Below, one piece after another: positions 11,113 to 21,960 of a DNA stretch of 64,000 nucleotides. Each line of letters opens with the position of its first letter. Position 1 is the stretch's first letter. The translations under genes were made by a program, and so were the position numbers. This stretch comes from Larix kaempferi (taxonomy: Eukaryota > Streptophyta > Pinopsida > Pinales > Pinaceae): positions 4,464,001 through 4,528,000 of the forward strand of contig BSBM01001024.1 in the NCBI GenBank assembly GCA_027924585.1, in the 5' to 3' direction. The notes below the pieces were generated by a model. It saw only the letters and a list, made by a program, of their open reading frames with translations. It did no database searches and was not told where the DNA came from.

Positions 11113-13528
11113 TTCGTCCTTTGGTTCATCCCATCTTTGGTCATGAGGTCTGTAATCATCTCCTGCCTTCACGAAGCTCGTAAATTTGCGATTTTGAATG
11201 ATCATAAGAGGGATCTGGGCATAATAACTTGTAATTATAGGATTCCTCTGTATTTTTTTATGGAAGAGGATTGTTTTGGATTTTCTGATGTAATAATGCT
11301 GGTAATGTTCGAATGTTTTGCACATTTTTAATGGCTTGACTCCCGCGGTGTAAAGCCTTGGACAAAACGCATTGTGCTCTTCATTTATAAGGTTCTGCTA
11401 AGTTTGTTAGTAGATATTGTAATTTATGGCTGTTTAATCTTATTTTGTTAGCTTTCTTTGGGCGATTTGTTGCATACACCCTTGATACTTGATTTCCTAC
11501 TTTAGAGCTGGTTAAGAATGGCAATTTCTGGCGATCCTTTGTGTGGGGGTGTACTTTAAGTTTTCATTTTCATTTTTCTGGCTCCCATTACAATCGTAGT
11601 CTGTGAAACCTTGTAATCTATAATATTTGTGCATGTTTATTGTTAGAGGAAACTATTCAACCTCTAAAATCTTGTGAACTTGTTGTAGTTTAGAAATATC
11701 GAAAGGTATCATGTCTAGTAGATAATAAGTTGCATTAGTGTCAAACCTGAAATGTTTCTCATACTCTCTTTTTCCTGCTCGGCCAGCATAGCCCTCCAAA
11801 TTCTTTACCTTTGATATTTTAAAAGGATAATATTTTAGGACTGTGGTAATTTTTCCCTTTGGATTTATTGCGAGCGGTGATGTGTGGAGATAAGATTGGG
11901 AATGCTTTTACCATCTTGTGTCATGGCAGGTAATTGTTTGGAGGAGCACTGAAGTAAGCAACGACCGTTGAAAATATCCTATTGATTTATATATTCTGTT
12001 AATGGAAGTCTAGGAAGGTATTTCTTGGATGGATCTGACAATTGTCTTTGCTTCTATGGAGTATACGAGGGAAGATCACATATTTAAGCCGTTAAAATCC
12101 ATCTTATTTGAATCAAATATGTGCAAAAATTGATTGTTTTTAGTGCATGAACCGATTTTATTATACCTAGATGGTGTAGTTTTAATTTGGGGGTTGTCAG
12201 AAGGCTAGAAAAGATTCAAGTGAGACTTCTGCACTATTTGAGAGGAAATATGTGTTGTAGCCTACCATATTGTGTCCTTCAAGTTCAATCTCTCTAAGAG
12301 GGATATCTCTAAGAGGGATACCTTTAGCAGTAAATGCTTCTAGTTGCAATTCGAATATTTCAACACCACAATTCCAACTATTTAACGTTGCAATTTTAGT
12401 TTTAAGAAACATATCGTAATCTACTAAGAATTTCAAGATTGTAATCTTAGGAGTAAATTTAATCTAAGTTTGCATTGTCATTTTTAATTAAATCACGGAG
12501 CATAAATTTTCATTAACATTTCTACAGAGTAAATTAATAAGTTATAGGAGTTACATACCTGTGCAGATCCTGTAACCATGTGTAGACCTAAAGCATACAA
12601 CATCAATACCTTCGTCAAGAACAAAGAAACTTGTGGTAGCTCTCTTTGTTCTGCTTACACCTTCAAGACTATCAAATATTTATGGTGGTAAGTGTTTTTT
12701 AGATATCTTGAGAATGCAAAAAAAATGAAGGGTTTATCAAGGTTTTCTCTACCATTTCCTCTTATTTTGTATCCTACTGATCACACTATGCAGTTTATAC
12801 AACAACATTTGTAATCATTGATATCGAGTGTGTGAAATAGCTATGGATTTCAAGGCATGCACGCAAGTTAATAATCTCATCTTAAAACTTTGACCTCCAC
12901 CATAAAACTCTTAACCCTAATCCTCTTTTTGTTGTTCGACATTTTCAATATGCCAAAGCTTTCACTACTTGCATCTTAAGTACATAGTTGCATTTCAGTT
13001 TGAATCCTGGACATTCAAGATGTAGGTTAAAATTTGGAGATCAGGTTGTTGAAATGAATGAAACCAAATTCCAGCTGCAACCTGCTTTGTGGGGCACCTC
13101 AATATTTTTCTATATGAATCATGGAGCTATGGAACAAAATCGATTGCCTTCTTCTTGAGTTTATGCTTATACTAGTTATATTTGACTTCATCGTCTTGTG
13201 GCACCGAGGGCTCCTAGATAATTGAAATTCTTCCAGACCATGAACTGGTAGTGCAGTAGGAAGGATGATGTTTGTTGTGTGGAAGGGAGGAGGATGGACA
13301 CAACCCTAAGTGCATGGCCAACGTGCATGACCACCAAGTGTTATTCTCGACAATTGTTGTTGTACGTGCATATCAATCAAATGTCCATTGCATTGAATTG
13401 CGTAGACAGAATGTGTCCAGCCTGTTGCCAGAAATCTCAATACATTTATATGGACCTGACACTTGGAAGTTTGTTGGTACCTCCGATGCTTGTTTTAATG
13501 CTTCGCCATCAATATTGAAGAATACATG
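11113..13528. other. Mixed-composition spacer, no confirmed gene
   Basis: The texture is more complex than the neighbouring AT-rich DNA, but no homology is recognised. Short frames at 11137-11331 and 13272-13528 are open but lack motifs; the latter (HLYGPDTWKFVGTSDACF) is cut by the LTR at 13529. A perfect 15-bp tandem duplication (TCTCTAAGAGGGATA) sits at 12291-12320. Confidence 0.35.
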
Positions 13529-14478
13529 TGTTATAGGTCAAATCCGCACTTCTCCGTCCCTGATCGCATTGCTCTATCGATCACACAAAGGGACAACATG
13601 GATTGAAGAGCTAGGTTGATCTAGATGATGTATGGACCATAACTACCCTCTTCAGCTAAGAAATTCCCTGTTTCACCTGATCTTTTGACATGTGCGCTAC
13701 TCTTTGGGCAGCAAACTAGCGCACATCTGCTAGTATGCCCTACTTTACTCAAGTGAAACTAGCGCACACCTTGAAAATTGTTGCAAAGTACAAGAGTTGC
13801 ACACTGTGCGCTACTCTGGTGTATGAAACTCGCGCACATCTTAAGGTGAAACCAAAAAATATATTAAGATTACGAATTGGGATTCGTTGAAGTTGGTTCT
13901 GCAACTTCCCCAACCTCCCAATTCAACCACCTCTCGATTCCAACTGCCTACCTTGTCCCATAAATACAAGGAGGATCCATGAGAGGAGATTAGCTAGAAA
14001 ACCCAGGAAGAATGCATTAAGGGTTGTTACGCTGGAGGAAAGTCCCAAGTCATTTTGAAGAGCAGGAGCCCAGGACTCGGTTGCAGAAACATCTCGACAC
14101 GTTAGGTATATTGTACTGATTCATGTTTCTTTGACAATAAAAAGGTCGAAATACACTTCTTGTCCCAAATCGAATGTTTACTAGATTGTATGTTCATTTC
14201 GCTTGAGATCTGATTATATTTGATGTTAAATTACTTTTTGATTTCATCATATTTATATATAGTCAAGATATGTTGAGGAAGGTTTTCTCTATGTTGCAGG
14301 TTCATCAAGCGAGAGATTAAGTGAAAGCTAGGACCAGCCGTCAAGTAAAGGTATGTCTTTTGATATCCCGATGTCTTTCCTTTGTAAGAACTAGTTGCAA
14401 TATAATAAATATATTTACCTGTCAACCCCGCTTAAGTTGGTAGTGTCTCTCCTCACTATAAGGTTAAAATCTTGAACA
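13529..14478 (+). repeat. 5' LTR of the RT-less element
   Basis: Aligns by eye almost throughout with 20612-21573, starting TGTTATAGGTCAAATC and ending TTGAACA. A TATA-like CATAAATACAAG lies near 13967. The U3 part (13690-13850) contains several GTGCGCTA / TAGCGCAC words in both orientations. Point differences and small indels between the two LTRs show that the insertion is not very recent. Confidence 0.92.
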
Positions 14479-14484
14479 ATAGAT

Positions 14485-14503
14485 TGGTGACTCCGCTGGG
14501 GAG
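14485..14503 (+). other. Primer-binding site, tRNA-Arg type
   Basis: TGGTGACTCCGCTGGGGAG starts 6 nt after the LTR. It is complementary, with about two mismatches, to the 3' end of plant tRNA-Arg(ACG) as I remember it. Arg-type primer sites are typical of Ogre-like elements. Confidence 0.75.
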
Positions 14504-16555
14504 TAACTGGTAGTTATTCTGCTCTAGGAGACCTAGTTTAGGGTTTCTTCCAGTCCCTTTTTCAGTTTTTGATTCTATGAGAAGTCTTGTAGGTCTTTGT
14601 TACCTGTTCCTTACTGCTTGATTCATCTCAGTCCACTGGTGCAAAGCTTGTTTCTGCCCTTCTGAGGCATGTGCGCTGGTTTACCCTACCTATAGTAGCG
14701 CATCTTTCCTGATGAGCATTGGTTTGTGTACTGAATAGTAGCGCATCTTTTCTAGTGTGCACTGGTTTCTGCACTGCACAGTAATGCATTTTCCTATGTC
14801 TTCCAGTTTGTTGTTAGGGTTTGATTTCTAGTGGTTTGCTTCCACTTCGAGCCTATTGCTTTGCCTTCTTGACTGACCCCTAAGACTTCCATGTCTCTTT
14901 TGAGTCTTTTTGACCTCTCTTGAGTCTTTTAGTTTGTTTTTGCTTGCTTGAGTAGTTGTTTAAGTGTCTTTATTGCTTTCTATCCCTTTTTGAAGTTCGT
15001 GCACTATTATCTTTTGACATAGCTGCATACTTTCACCCTAGTTGCTGTTGCAGTCATACAAACCTGCATTCTTAATGTTTGTTGTCTGTTGCAACATTTT
15101 GCACACTTTCACTTTGTCTTATCCTTCCCATTAGGGTTTGACTTCAAGTTTGAGTCCTTAGGGTTTCTTTCGAAAGGTTGCTTGGTTTAGATACTTTCTG
15201 ATTGTCTTATTAGTCCAGTCCAAGTAAGTCAAATATTTCTAGTTTTCTTTCTATTGAGTCTGTGTGTTGTTAAAGTCATTCTTGGTTCACTTGCTTACTT
15301 TTTGCTTGGCTTAGTGTTTTCTTAGGGTTTGATGCTTAAGAGAAACCTATTTAGGTTTGTCGTTCCGTTACGAGTGTCTCTTTTCCCTGCTTCTTTTACA
15401 TTTTGTTTCCAAGCATCAAGTTTTTCTTTTGCAAAAACTTGGTAAGTCAAGTCTTCATCGAGCCTTTTGATTCATTTGTTTTGATCCATTTAGGTGTTTG
15501 TCTTACGTACACTTTACATTTAGATCTTACTTGCTTTTGTACAAGTTCTCTTTCTTTTACAATTATCAAAAAAGACAAAAAATTGTTCAAGTAGCTTAGT
15601 AGAAGGTCTTTCATTATTTTGAGGTAGCATAGTTTGCTTTGAAATATTAAAAGAAAAATACAAAAAGAAGATTGATTTTAGGATTGCCTAGTTTTCGATT
15701 TTTGAAAGAATATAAACAAAAAAGAGGAATTTTTTTCTTTGTGAATTTGAAAGCATTACTTTACATGCACTTTACTTTCATAAAAAATCATTCCACACAC
15801 CGCACTACAACCCTTGAGTAACAAGTAGCCCTTAAAAAGAACCATGAATAAAATTTATTAGCAACATTTTTCTTTTTAGGTATACACGTCATCAACTAGC
15901 TTAGGCTAGAGTTTCGGACTTAACTCACCTTAAACGATCCGAAACTGGATTCATTACTCAACAATTGTAGTACGACTTTCATTTAGGTAAATCCATCTCT
16001 ATCAAATAGTCTTGGGATGCTCTACTCAAACCAGATTTAAGCACAAGGCCGTGGGAGATTGGAATTGTTGAGGATATCCCCTCACTTTCCTCTCAACCAT
16101 AAACCAGAGTTGATTCGTGTACAGGGGTCCTTTCGGAATTTGGGCTTTGCTACCCTGCCCATGTGTTTCGACTAGGTTGACGACTATCCCCCCAGGTTAT
16201 TTCGTATTGATGGTAGCCTTAGTATCAGACCTTTAGGGATCTACACAGGTAGAGTGGGAGGTTATTCCCACTTCACCTCAGACAGACGTGGAAGGTAACC
16301 CTTTGGAAGTAATCCCGGGAGGGTAGTTTGGTGATTCAAATGCTTGCACCCATTGGACCTCTGGAGGACGCCACATAACTGACTGTCGATACTCTGTTAG
16401 TCTGTTCTGGGCCGTAATCATCCCAAACTTGTTTCCGAGAGTATTTGCCATTGTTTGCCTCGTTTGATTACCTAGGACCTTTTTTAGTGGTATGCTCTTT
16501 GTGCTGCTTGTTTTTAGTTGGCCTTAAAGATTTCTGACCCGTTGAGTCGAAAACG
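14504..16555 (+). other. Long untranslated leader of the RT-less element
   Basis: About 2 kb between primer site and ATG, T-rich in the first half. It repeats the GTGCGCTGGTTT / AGTAGCGCATC theme of the U3 near 14665-14790. No ORF with coding character was found; the 63-codon frame at 15403 looks like chance. Confidence 0.6.
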
Positions 16556-18670
16556 ATGGAAAGCATCCCGGTGAGCACTAATCAAGGGACCCCTGTTCAA
16601 GGGGATCCTTGTGCTTTTCCCTTCATTGGGAACATTGGTACTCCTTTAATGACTACCTTGAATCTTCCGGGATTCACTATAGGGATACCGGTTTGGTTTT
16701 TTTCCACTCCGAATGCCTTGCATGCTCCTAATGCTTCTCAAGTAAGCACCTCACATCAAGAGAATCAGAACACTACGCCTGCTTCGCTAGTAACATCTTC
16801 TCCTCCTCCTTCTACCTCATGTGGTGAAAGTATTAATACTAGTAACCAACAGTCTAAAAGGAATAGAAGAAGGAAGAATAAGAAGAATATGCCAAAGCAA
16901 GGGGGTAGCCACCCAGCCTCTGAAGGTCATGCTGGGGGCACCTACCCAACCTCTGGTGGTCATGTTGGGAGAACTCATTCAGTCACTGGAAATCATACTG
17001 AACCTCGCCACCCAGCCTCTGAAGGTCATGCTGGGGGAACACACCCAACCTATGGAGGTCATGTTGGGGGAAAAATTTCAGTCACTGTAAATCATACTGA
17101 ACCCACCCACCTAGCCTCTGGAAGTCATGCTGGGGGCACCTACCCAGCCTCTAGAGGTCATGCTGGGAGCAAACTTTCAGTCATTGCAAATTATATTGAA
17201 AGCATGTCTTCAACCACTGTTGCTCATGTTGAGGACACATCATTGATCATTGTTGGTCATATTAATGACAAGTCACCAGTTACTGTGAGTCATACTGGAG
17301 ACATTGAATCAGCCATTTCAAGTCATGCTGAGAAAGTTGACATTGTCAACAAACCTAATAAACAGAAGCTTAAGTTCCCTTGTAAGTTTTTCGAGGGAGA
17401 CCACCTGACCTATTTGTGCCCTGTACTTCCAGAAGTGCAAAGAGTGTGGTCCATAGTTCAAAAGTCTTCTGCTTCTGAGCAACCAGCCACTGCAAGTCAT
17501 GTTGAGGGCAAGCTGCCAGCCAATGTTAGTCATGCTGAGAGTACTGTTGTTGTAAAGGAGTCTAATCTTATAGGACGGAAGCCAAAGTTCCCTTGTAAAC
17601 TTTGTAAGGGAGATCACCTTACTCACCTGTGCCCTGCTATTCCAGAGGTGCAGAGAGTGTGGTCCATGTCTATAGATTCCTAACAGCCTGATCAACCTTT
17701 GGTTGATGAAGTGGTTGAACCAATGCAATCTTTGGTCAACCCCACTCTTTCTTCGGAGAGTGAAGTGATCGAATCGATGCAATCTTCGATCGATCCCATC
17801 AATCCTTCGAAGACTGATGCACCTGTCCCTGAAATCTTCTGCATTACCAGTTCGGATGTTTCTGAAAATGGGGGCACTGTATCCGTTCCAAGTGAACCCC
17901 TACCAAGCTTTGGGATCATTTCCATTGATTGGAATAGTCTAACTGGGCCGCGCCTTCCTTCTGCTACACCTTTTCAGATAAAGGTTGATATCGGCAACCA
18001 TGCGGTTCATCGATGTATTGTAGATGAAGGAGCCTCTGTTAGTATCTTATCCCCTTATGCTTGGAGAGATTTGGGTTTTCCTAACCTTGTTCCAGTTGTT
18101 AATTGGCCGTTGACTTTCGATAAAAGACCTAGTGAATTGTTGGGATTCCTCCCTCAAGTACCCGTTACTTTGGGTGGAAAAACAATCTTAGTTGATTTTA
18201 TGGTTTTAAAGGACCCTATGGACTTTGATATGATCCTAGGGTGTGATTACGTATATTCTATGCAAGATGTGGTGTATACACTCTTTCGTGTGATGCAGTT
18301 TCCTCACAACGAAAGCATTGTCACTATCGATCAGCTTACATTTGTTGATCCCTCTTATTACCCAACTATAGACCAAGTATATCCCTCGCCAGTAGGCACT
18401 ACCATGTCACAATCAAATATTGTGGCATATTGTTCCTTGAGTCCAATTGCTACCGAGAAGAAGCCTTTGAATTCATGCTTACCTTCTCGGGACTGGGTCC
18501 CGGCAATTGACCAGGTGATGAATCCATCTGAATGTTTAGATATGTGTTCCATCTGGGATAATATACTTCCCTCTGATGAAGTTTTCCTAGAGTCTATAAT
18601 GCAGTCTGCCATTCATTTGGACATTGATCCACCGACGAGCATTCTTCTATCTTCACTTCGAGCTCGTTAA
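16556..18670 (+). pseudogene. gag-like/aspartic protease protein of the RT-less element
   Basis: A single reading frame of about 705 codons broken by one in-frame TAA at 17681; both halves (16556-17683 and 17699-18670) share the frame. Order: N-terminal region rich in Pro, Ser and Thr; a basic patch (KRNRRRKNKKN) near residue 102; thirteen 11-residue His repeats (16910-17338); two zinc-knuckle-like motifs (17377-17420 with the second Cys lost, 17588-17635 with CKLCKGDHLTHLC); then a retropepsin-like domain (VDEGASVSIL at about 18020, ILGCDYVYSM at about 18235). The zinc motif is CX2CX3HX4C, one residue shorter than the canonical knuckle. The protease has Asp-Glu-Gly where most have Asp-Thr/Ser-Gly; the inverted copy has it too, and I recall the same form in angiosperm Ogre-like proteins, so it is family-typical. 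The start ATG is the first in the frame and follows the leader directly. Confidence 0.8.
16910..17338 (+). repeat. Array of thirteen 33-bp units encoding His-centred 11-mers
   Basis: Exactly thirteen consecutive 11-residue units, for example HPASEGHAGGT, YPTSGGHVGRT and HSVTGNHTEPR. Position 7 is His in all but one unit (Tyr). The first nine units run as three 99-bp triplets, showing higher-order duplication. Two more related units follow after the first zinc motif (near 17485-17550). Confidence 0.88.
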
Positions 18671-19430
18671 AAACAGTAAGGAGGCTATGAGCATTTCTTC
18701 CACCTTCACTTCGAGCTCGTTAAAAATAGTAAGGAAGTTATGAGCATTCTTCTTATCTCCTTTGAGCTCATTAAAAACAGTAAGGAGGTCACGATTTTAC
18801 TTTTTCGGACTTGTTAAAACTTTACGAAAAAGATTTCTATAGGGTTCTTTCACGCTCTTGTTTGACTCTTTAAATATGACAAGATTACCGAGTAAAGTTG
18901 TCCTTTAAGACTTGTTAAAGGATTTGAAGTGACATCTACTTAAGTATAAGTTTAACCCTTTTCCAGACTTTTGCAAATTACTTACGAAAAATGAATACTC
19001 TAGTCATACGTGGCTAGAAGAGTTCTTCTCTCATTGTTTTAAACTTTTGTGAGGGAGGAGACTAAGTGTACGAAAAAGGACCTTTTGGAGCCGTCTTTAG
19101 GGTTTTCAGGCTCTCGAAATATGAAAACACCAAGCGAGCACTCACCTACTCGTGCTCGATGTGAAATCCACGAGAGGGTGTATGGAGTTATTGTTTAAGT
19201 TTTTCAGACTCCTTAAAATTGAAAACACTAGCGAGCAAGAACAGATCTCGGCTCGATACTAAAATCTAGAGATCAGTACTATAGAGTATTCTTCTATCTC
19301 TTCTTTGAACTCTGTAAACAATGAAGAAGGTCTCGAGTCTTCCTCCCATGGGCTCGTTAAACTCTTACATGGTTGGGCTTATTGAGTTTTCTATATTTCT
19401 TGGACTCATTAAAACAACAAGAAGGACATT
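18640..19430 (+). repeat. Imperfect array with CTCGTTAAAA core, 3' region of the RT-less element
   Basis: The core GAGCTCGTTAAAAACAGTAA starts the first units at about 18661, 18714 and 18765, with a variant (ACTTGTTAAAAC) near 18819, so spacing is about 52 bp. More diverged cores (GACTCTTTAAA, GACTTGTTAAAG, GACTCCTTAAAA, GGCTCGTTAAAC, GGACTCATTAAAA) continue to about 19410. It begins at the end of the protease frame and is non-coding. Confidence 0.75.
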
Positions 19431-20597
19431 CTTTTATAAAAAAGAATAAGGGATAAGAAGGGTATATCACATATTTTTCAACTTCAAAGGCAGTTAATTC
19501 AATCGTGTCCTTGAACACAGCACCTACTTGAGTCTTTCATGTCAGTTGGGTTTTAGTTTTTGGCCTTAGGGTGAACCTGATCTCCGAGTTTTTACTCCCC
19601 CAGTTGGTTATTCTTCCAACCATATGGAGGGTCTGTCAATGTCTCCTACATTGCAGGCTTATATCATTTCCTCTTCATGTTGAAAACTACCTAAGTCACT
19701 TTGTGTCATGCTCACTGTTCAAGGATACAACCTGTGTCAACCATTTTGCAGTTTACCTTGACTTCATGTGTCGGTCATCCTAGTGTCAGTTTGTTTCATC
19801 TTGTTACTTGTCCTACTCCACATCAGCTCATACCTATGAGTGTTCCTCATATTGGATGATGGAGGATGCATTAAGACCTCCCTTCTACTGAACTTCTTCG
19901 CATCGACTTCAGCTCATTATGCTCTGGGAACGAAGTGTAGAGTTTCGATTAGTACCTTGCGGATTGCAGTCATCAGTGGCAGTTTCCCTCACTATTGAAT
20001 AAATGGGAATACATCAATGTCTCTTATTCGACAGGTTCCTCAAGTGTTCGACTTCAAGTCCTCTTATTCACACTTGTTGGATCGTACTAGGTACCTTGGA
20101 CCCCATTATCATTATCGATGGAAGTCCTCGCATTTGTTAATGGTATACATCAATGACCGGTAATCAAATGATACCTCCCATGTTCGACTTCAGCTCATTT
20201 ATTTGCATGGTTAGGGTTTGTACCTTGGGTTGTTTGGATGAAGACCTTGGGACTATGATAGCATCACCTTGTTTATGTTATCGCCCAAGCTGTGCAAGAC
20301 TGAGCCTCACTCATTTTGGCTCTTCATGAGACATAGATCCAACTTGTTGTTATGTCTATGATCTCTCATTTTGACATGCATCCCGGCTTGTATTTCAATG
20401 TCCATGCTCTATATATACATCTCCTAGTTATGTATTGGAGATCATGCTACACATCTATATGATGTCAAGATTGTAATTGCTCGCTGACCTTGATCGTTGT
20501 TTCAGGTGTTTTTTGTGACTTGGTTCTGCGGTTTCTTGCTCCTCCTTTGACTTGGACTTATAATGTATTTCGACCATCGTTTCCCTTTGACCTCACA

Positions 20598-20611
20598 CAT
20601 TAGGGGGCATC
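20598..20611 (+). other. Polypurine tract of the RT-less element
   Basis: CATTAGGGGGCATC immediately precedes the 3' LTR. The same block, reverse-complemented, occurs next to the LTR of the inverted copy at 37538-37553, so it is conserved in the family. Confidence 0.75.
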
Positions 20612-21573
20612 TGTTATAGGTCAAATCTGCACTTCTCCATCCGTGATCACATTGCTCTGTCGATCACACAAAAGGACAACATGGATTGAAGAGATAGGTT
20701 GATCTAGATGATGTATGGACTAGAACTACCCTCTTCAGCTGAGAAATTCCATGTTTCACCTAATATTTTGACATGTGAGCTACTCTTTGGGCAGCAAACT
20801 AGCGCACATCTGCTAGTATGCCCTACTTTACTCAAGTGAAACTAGCACACACCTTGAAAATTGTTGCAAACGCTTGTTGCAAAGTACAAGAGTTGCACAC
20901 TGTGCGCTACTTTGGTGTATGAAACTCGCGCACATCTTAAGATGAAACCAAAAAAATATTAAGATTACGAATTGGGATTTGTTGAAGTTGGTTCTGCAAC
21001 TTCCCCAACCTCCCAATTCAACCACCTCTCGATTCCAACTACCTACCTTGTCCCATAAATACAAGGAGGATCCATGAGAGGAGATTAGCTAGAAAACCTA
21101 GGAAGAATGCATTAAGGGTTGTTACGCTAGAGGAAAGTCCCAAGTCATCGTGAAGAGAAGGAGCCCAGGATTTAGTTTCAGAAACATCTCGACATGTTAG
21201 GTATATTGTACCGATTCATGTTTCTTTGACAATAAAAAGGTCGAAATACCCTTCCTGTCCCAAATCGAATGTCTACTAGATTGTATGTTCATTTGGCTTA
21301 AGATTTGATTATATTTGATGTTAAATTACTTTCTGATTTCATCATATTTATATATAGTTAAGATACGCGGAGGAAGGTTTCCTTTGTGTTGCAGGTTCAT
21401 CAAGTGGGAGATCAAGTGAAAGCTAGGACCAGCCGTCGAGTAAAGGTATGTCTTTCGATATCCCGATCTCTTTCCTTTGTAAGAACCAGTTGCAATATAA
21501 TAAATATATTTACTTGTCAACCCCGCTTAAGTTGGTAGTGTCTCTCCTCACTATAAGGTTAAAATCCTGAACA
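20612..21573 (+). repeat. 3' LTR of the RT-less element
   Basis: Matches 13529-14478 with scattered substitutions and an extra small repeat near 20865-20885. It starts TGTTATAGG and ends CTGAACA; the host sequence ACAACACGCATTGG follows. Confidence 0.92.
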
Positions 21574-21960
21574 ACAACACGCATTGGCATTTTCGAAGCA
21601 ACTCAATTACGTGGCTGAAGACTAACATGGCTATCCTACTGCAATGATCCGTTCATTTCCTGGTCGGAGTTTTTAAAGCAAGGCGTTTTTATATTTTTAT
21701 ATAAGAGTGACTTCAAAATTTACAATATGGCTTATTTAATGATATATGTAATAATAGTGAAGTAAATACTTGATCACGGTCAAGATTGAAGAATACAAAA
21801 TTAACACAATGTAAAAACAATGCATTGCCATTTTCAAAGAGCTCAACCACGTGTCTCAAGAATAACATGGTTGTTCTAGTGCGATGATCTTTCATCTTCT
21901 CAGTTTTTAAAGCAAGACATTTTTATATAAGAGTGACTTAAAAATTTGCAATTTTTTTTG
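21574..21960. repeat. Two diverged copies of a roughly 150-bp host repeat
   Basis: The segment from 21581 (GCATTGGCATTTTCGAAG...) to about 21725 is repeated at about 21822-21955 (GCATTGCCATTTTCAAAG...). The sequence before the second copy (GATTGAAGAATACA) also matches the left flank of the RT-less element at about 13515-13526. The element therefore sits inside one copy of a duplicated host sequence. Confidence 0.7.

Larger units (their letters stand above)
13529..21573 (+). mobile_element. Complete RT-less Tat/Ogre-like LTR retrotransposon
   Basis: An 8,045-bp element bounded by similar LTRs (950 and 962 bp, both TGTTAT...GAACA). It has a primer site, a 2-kb leader, one gag-protease reading frame, a repeat-rich 2-kb 3' region and a polypurine tract. 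No reverse transcriptase, RNase H or integrase motif is present, so it would have needed enzymes from a related autonomous element. Arg-type primer site and protease type point to the Tat/Ogre branch of Ty3/gypsy. Flanks are ACATG and ACAAC, which is not a clean target duplication. A second, inverted relative lies at 36455-41900. Confidence 0.88.

Noticed and set aside
13529-13533. ACATG / ACAAC as a target duplication of the RT-less element
   Set aside because: Only three of five bases agree. The element's ends are supported by LTR alignment instead, not by this.
16910-17338. CRISPR-like regular array
   Set aside because: Units are contiguous, have no unique spacers, and encode an in-frame protein repeat in a plant transposon.
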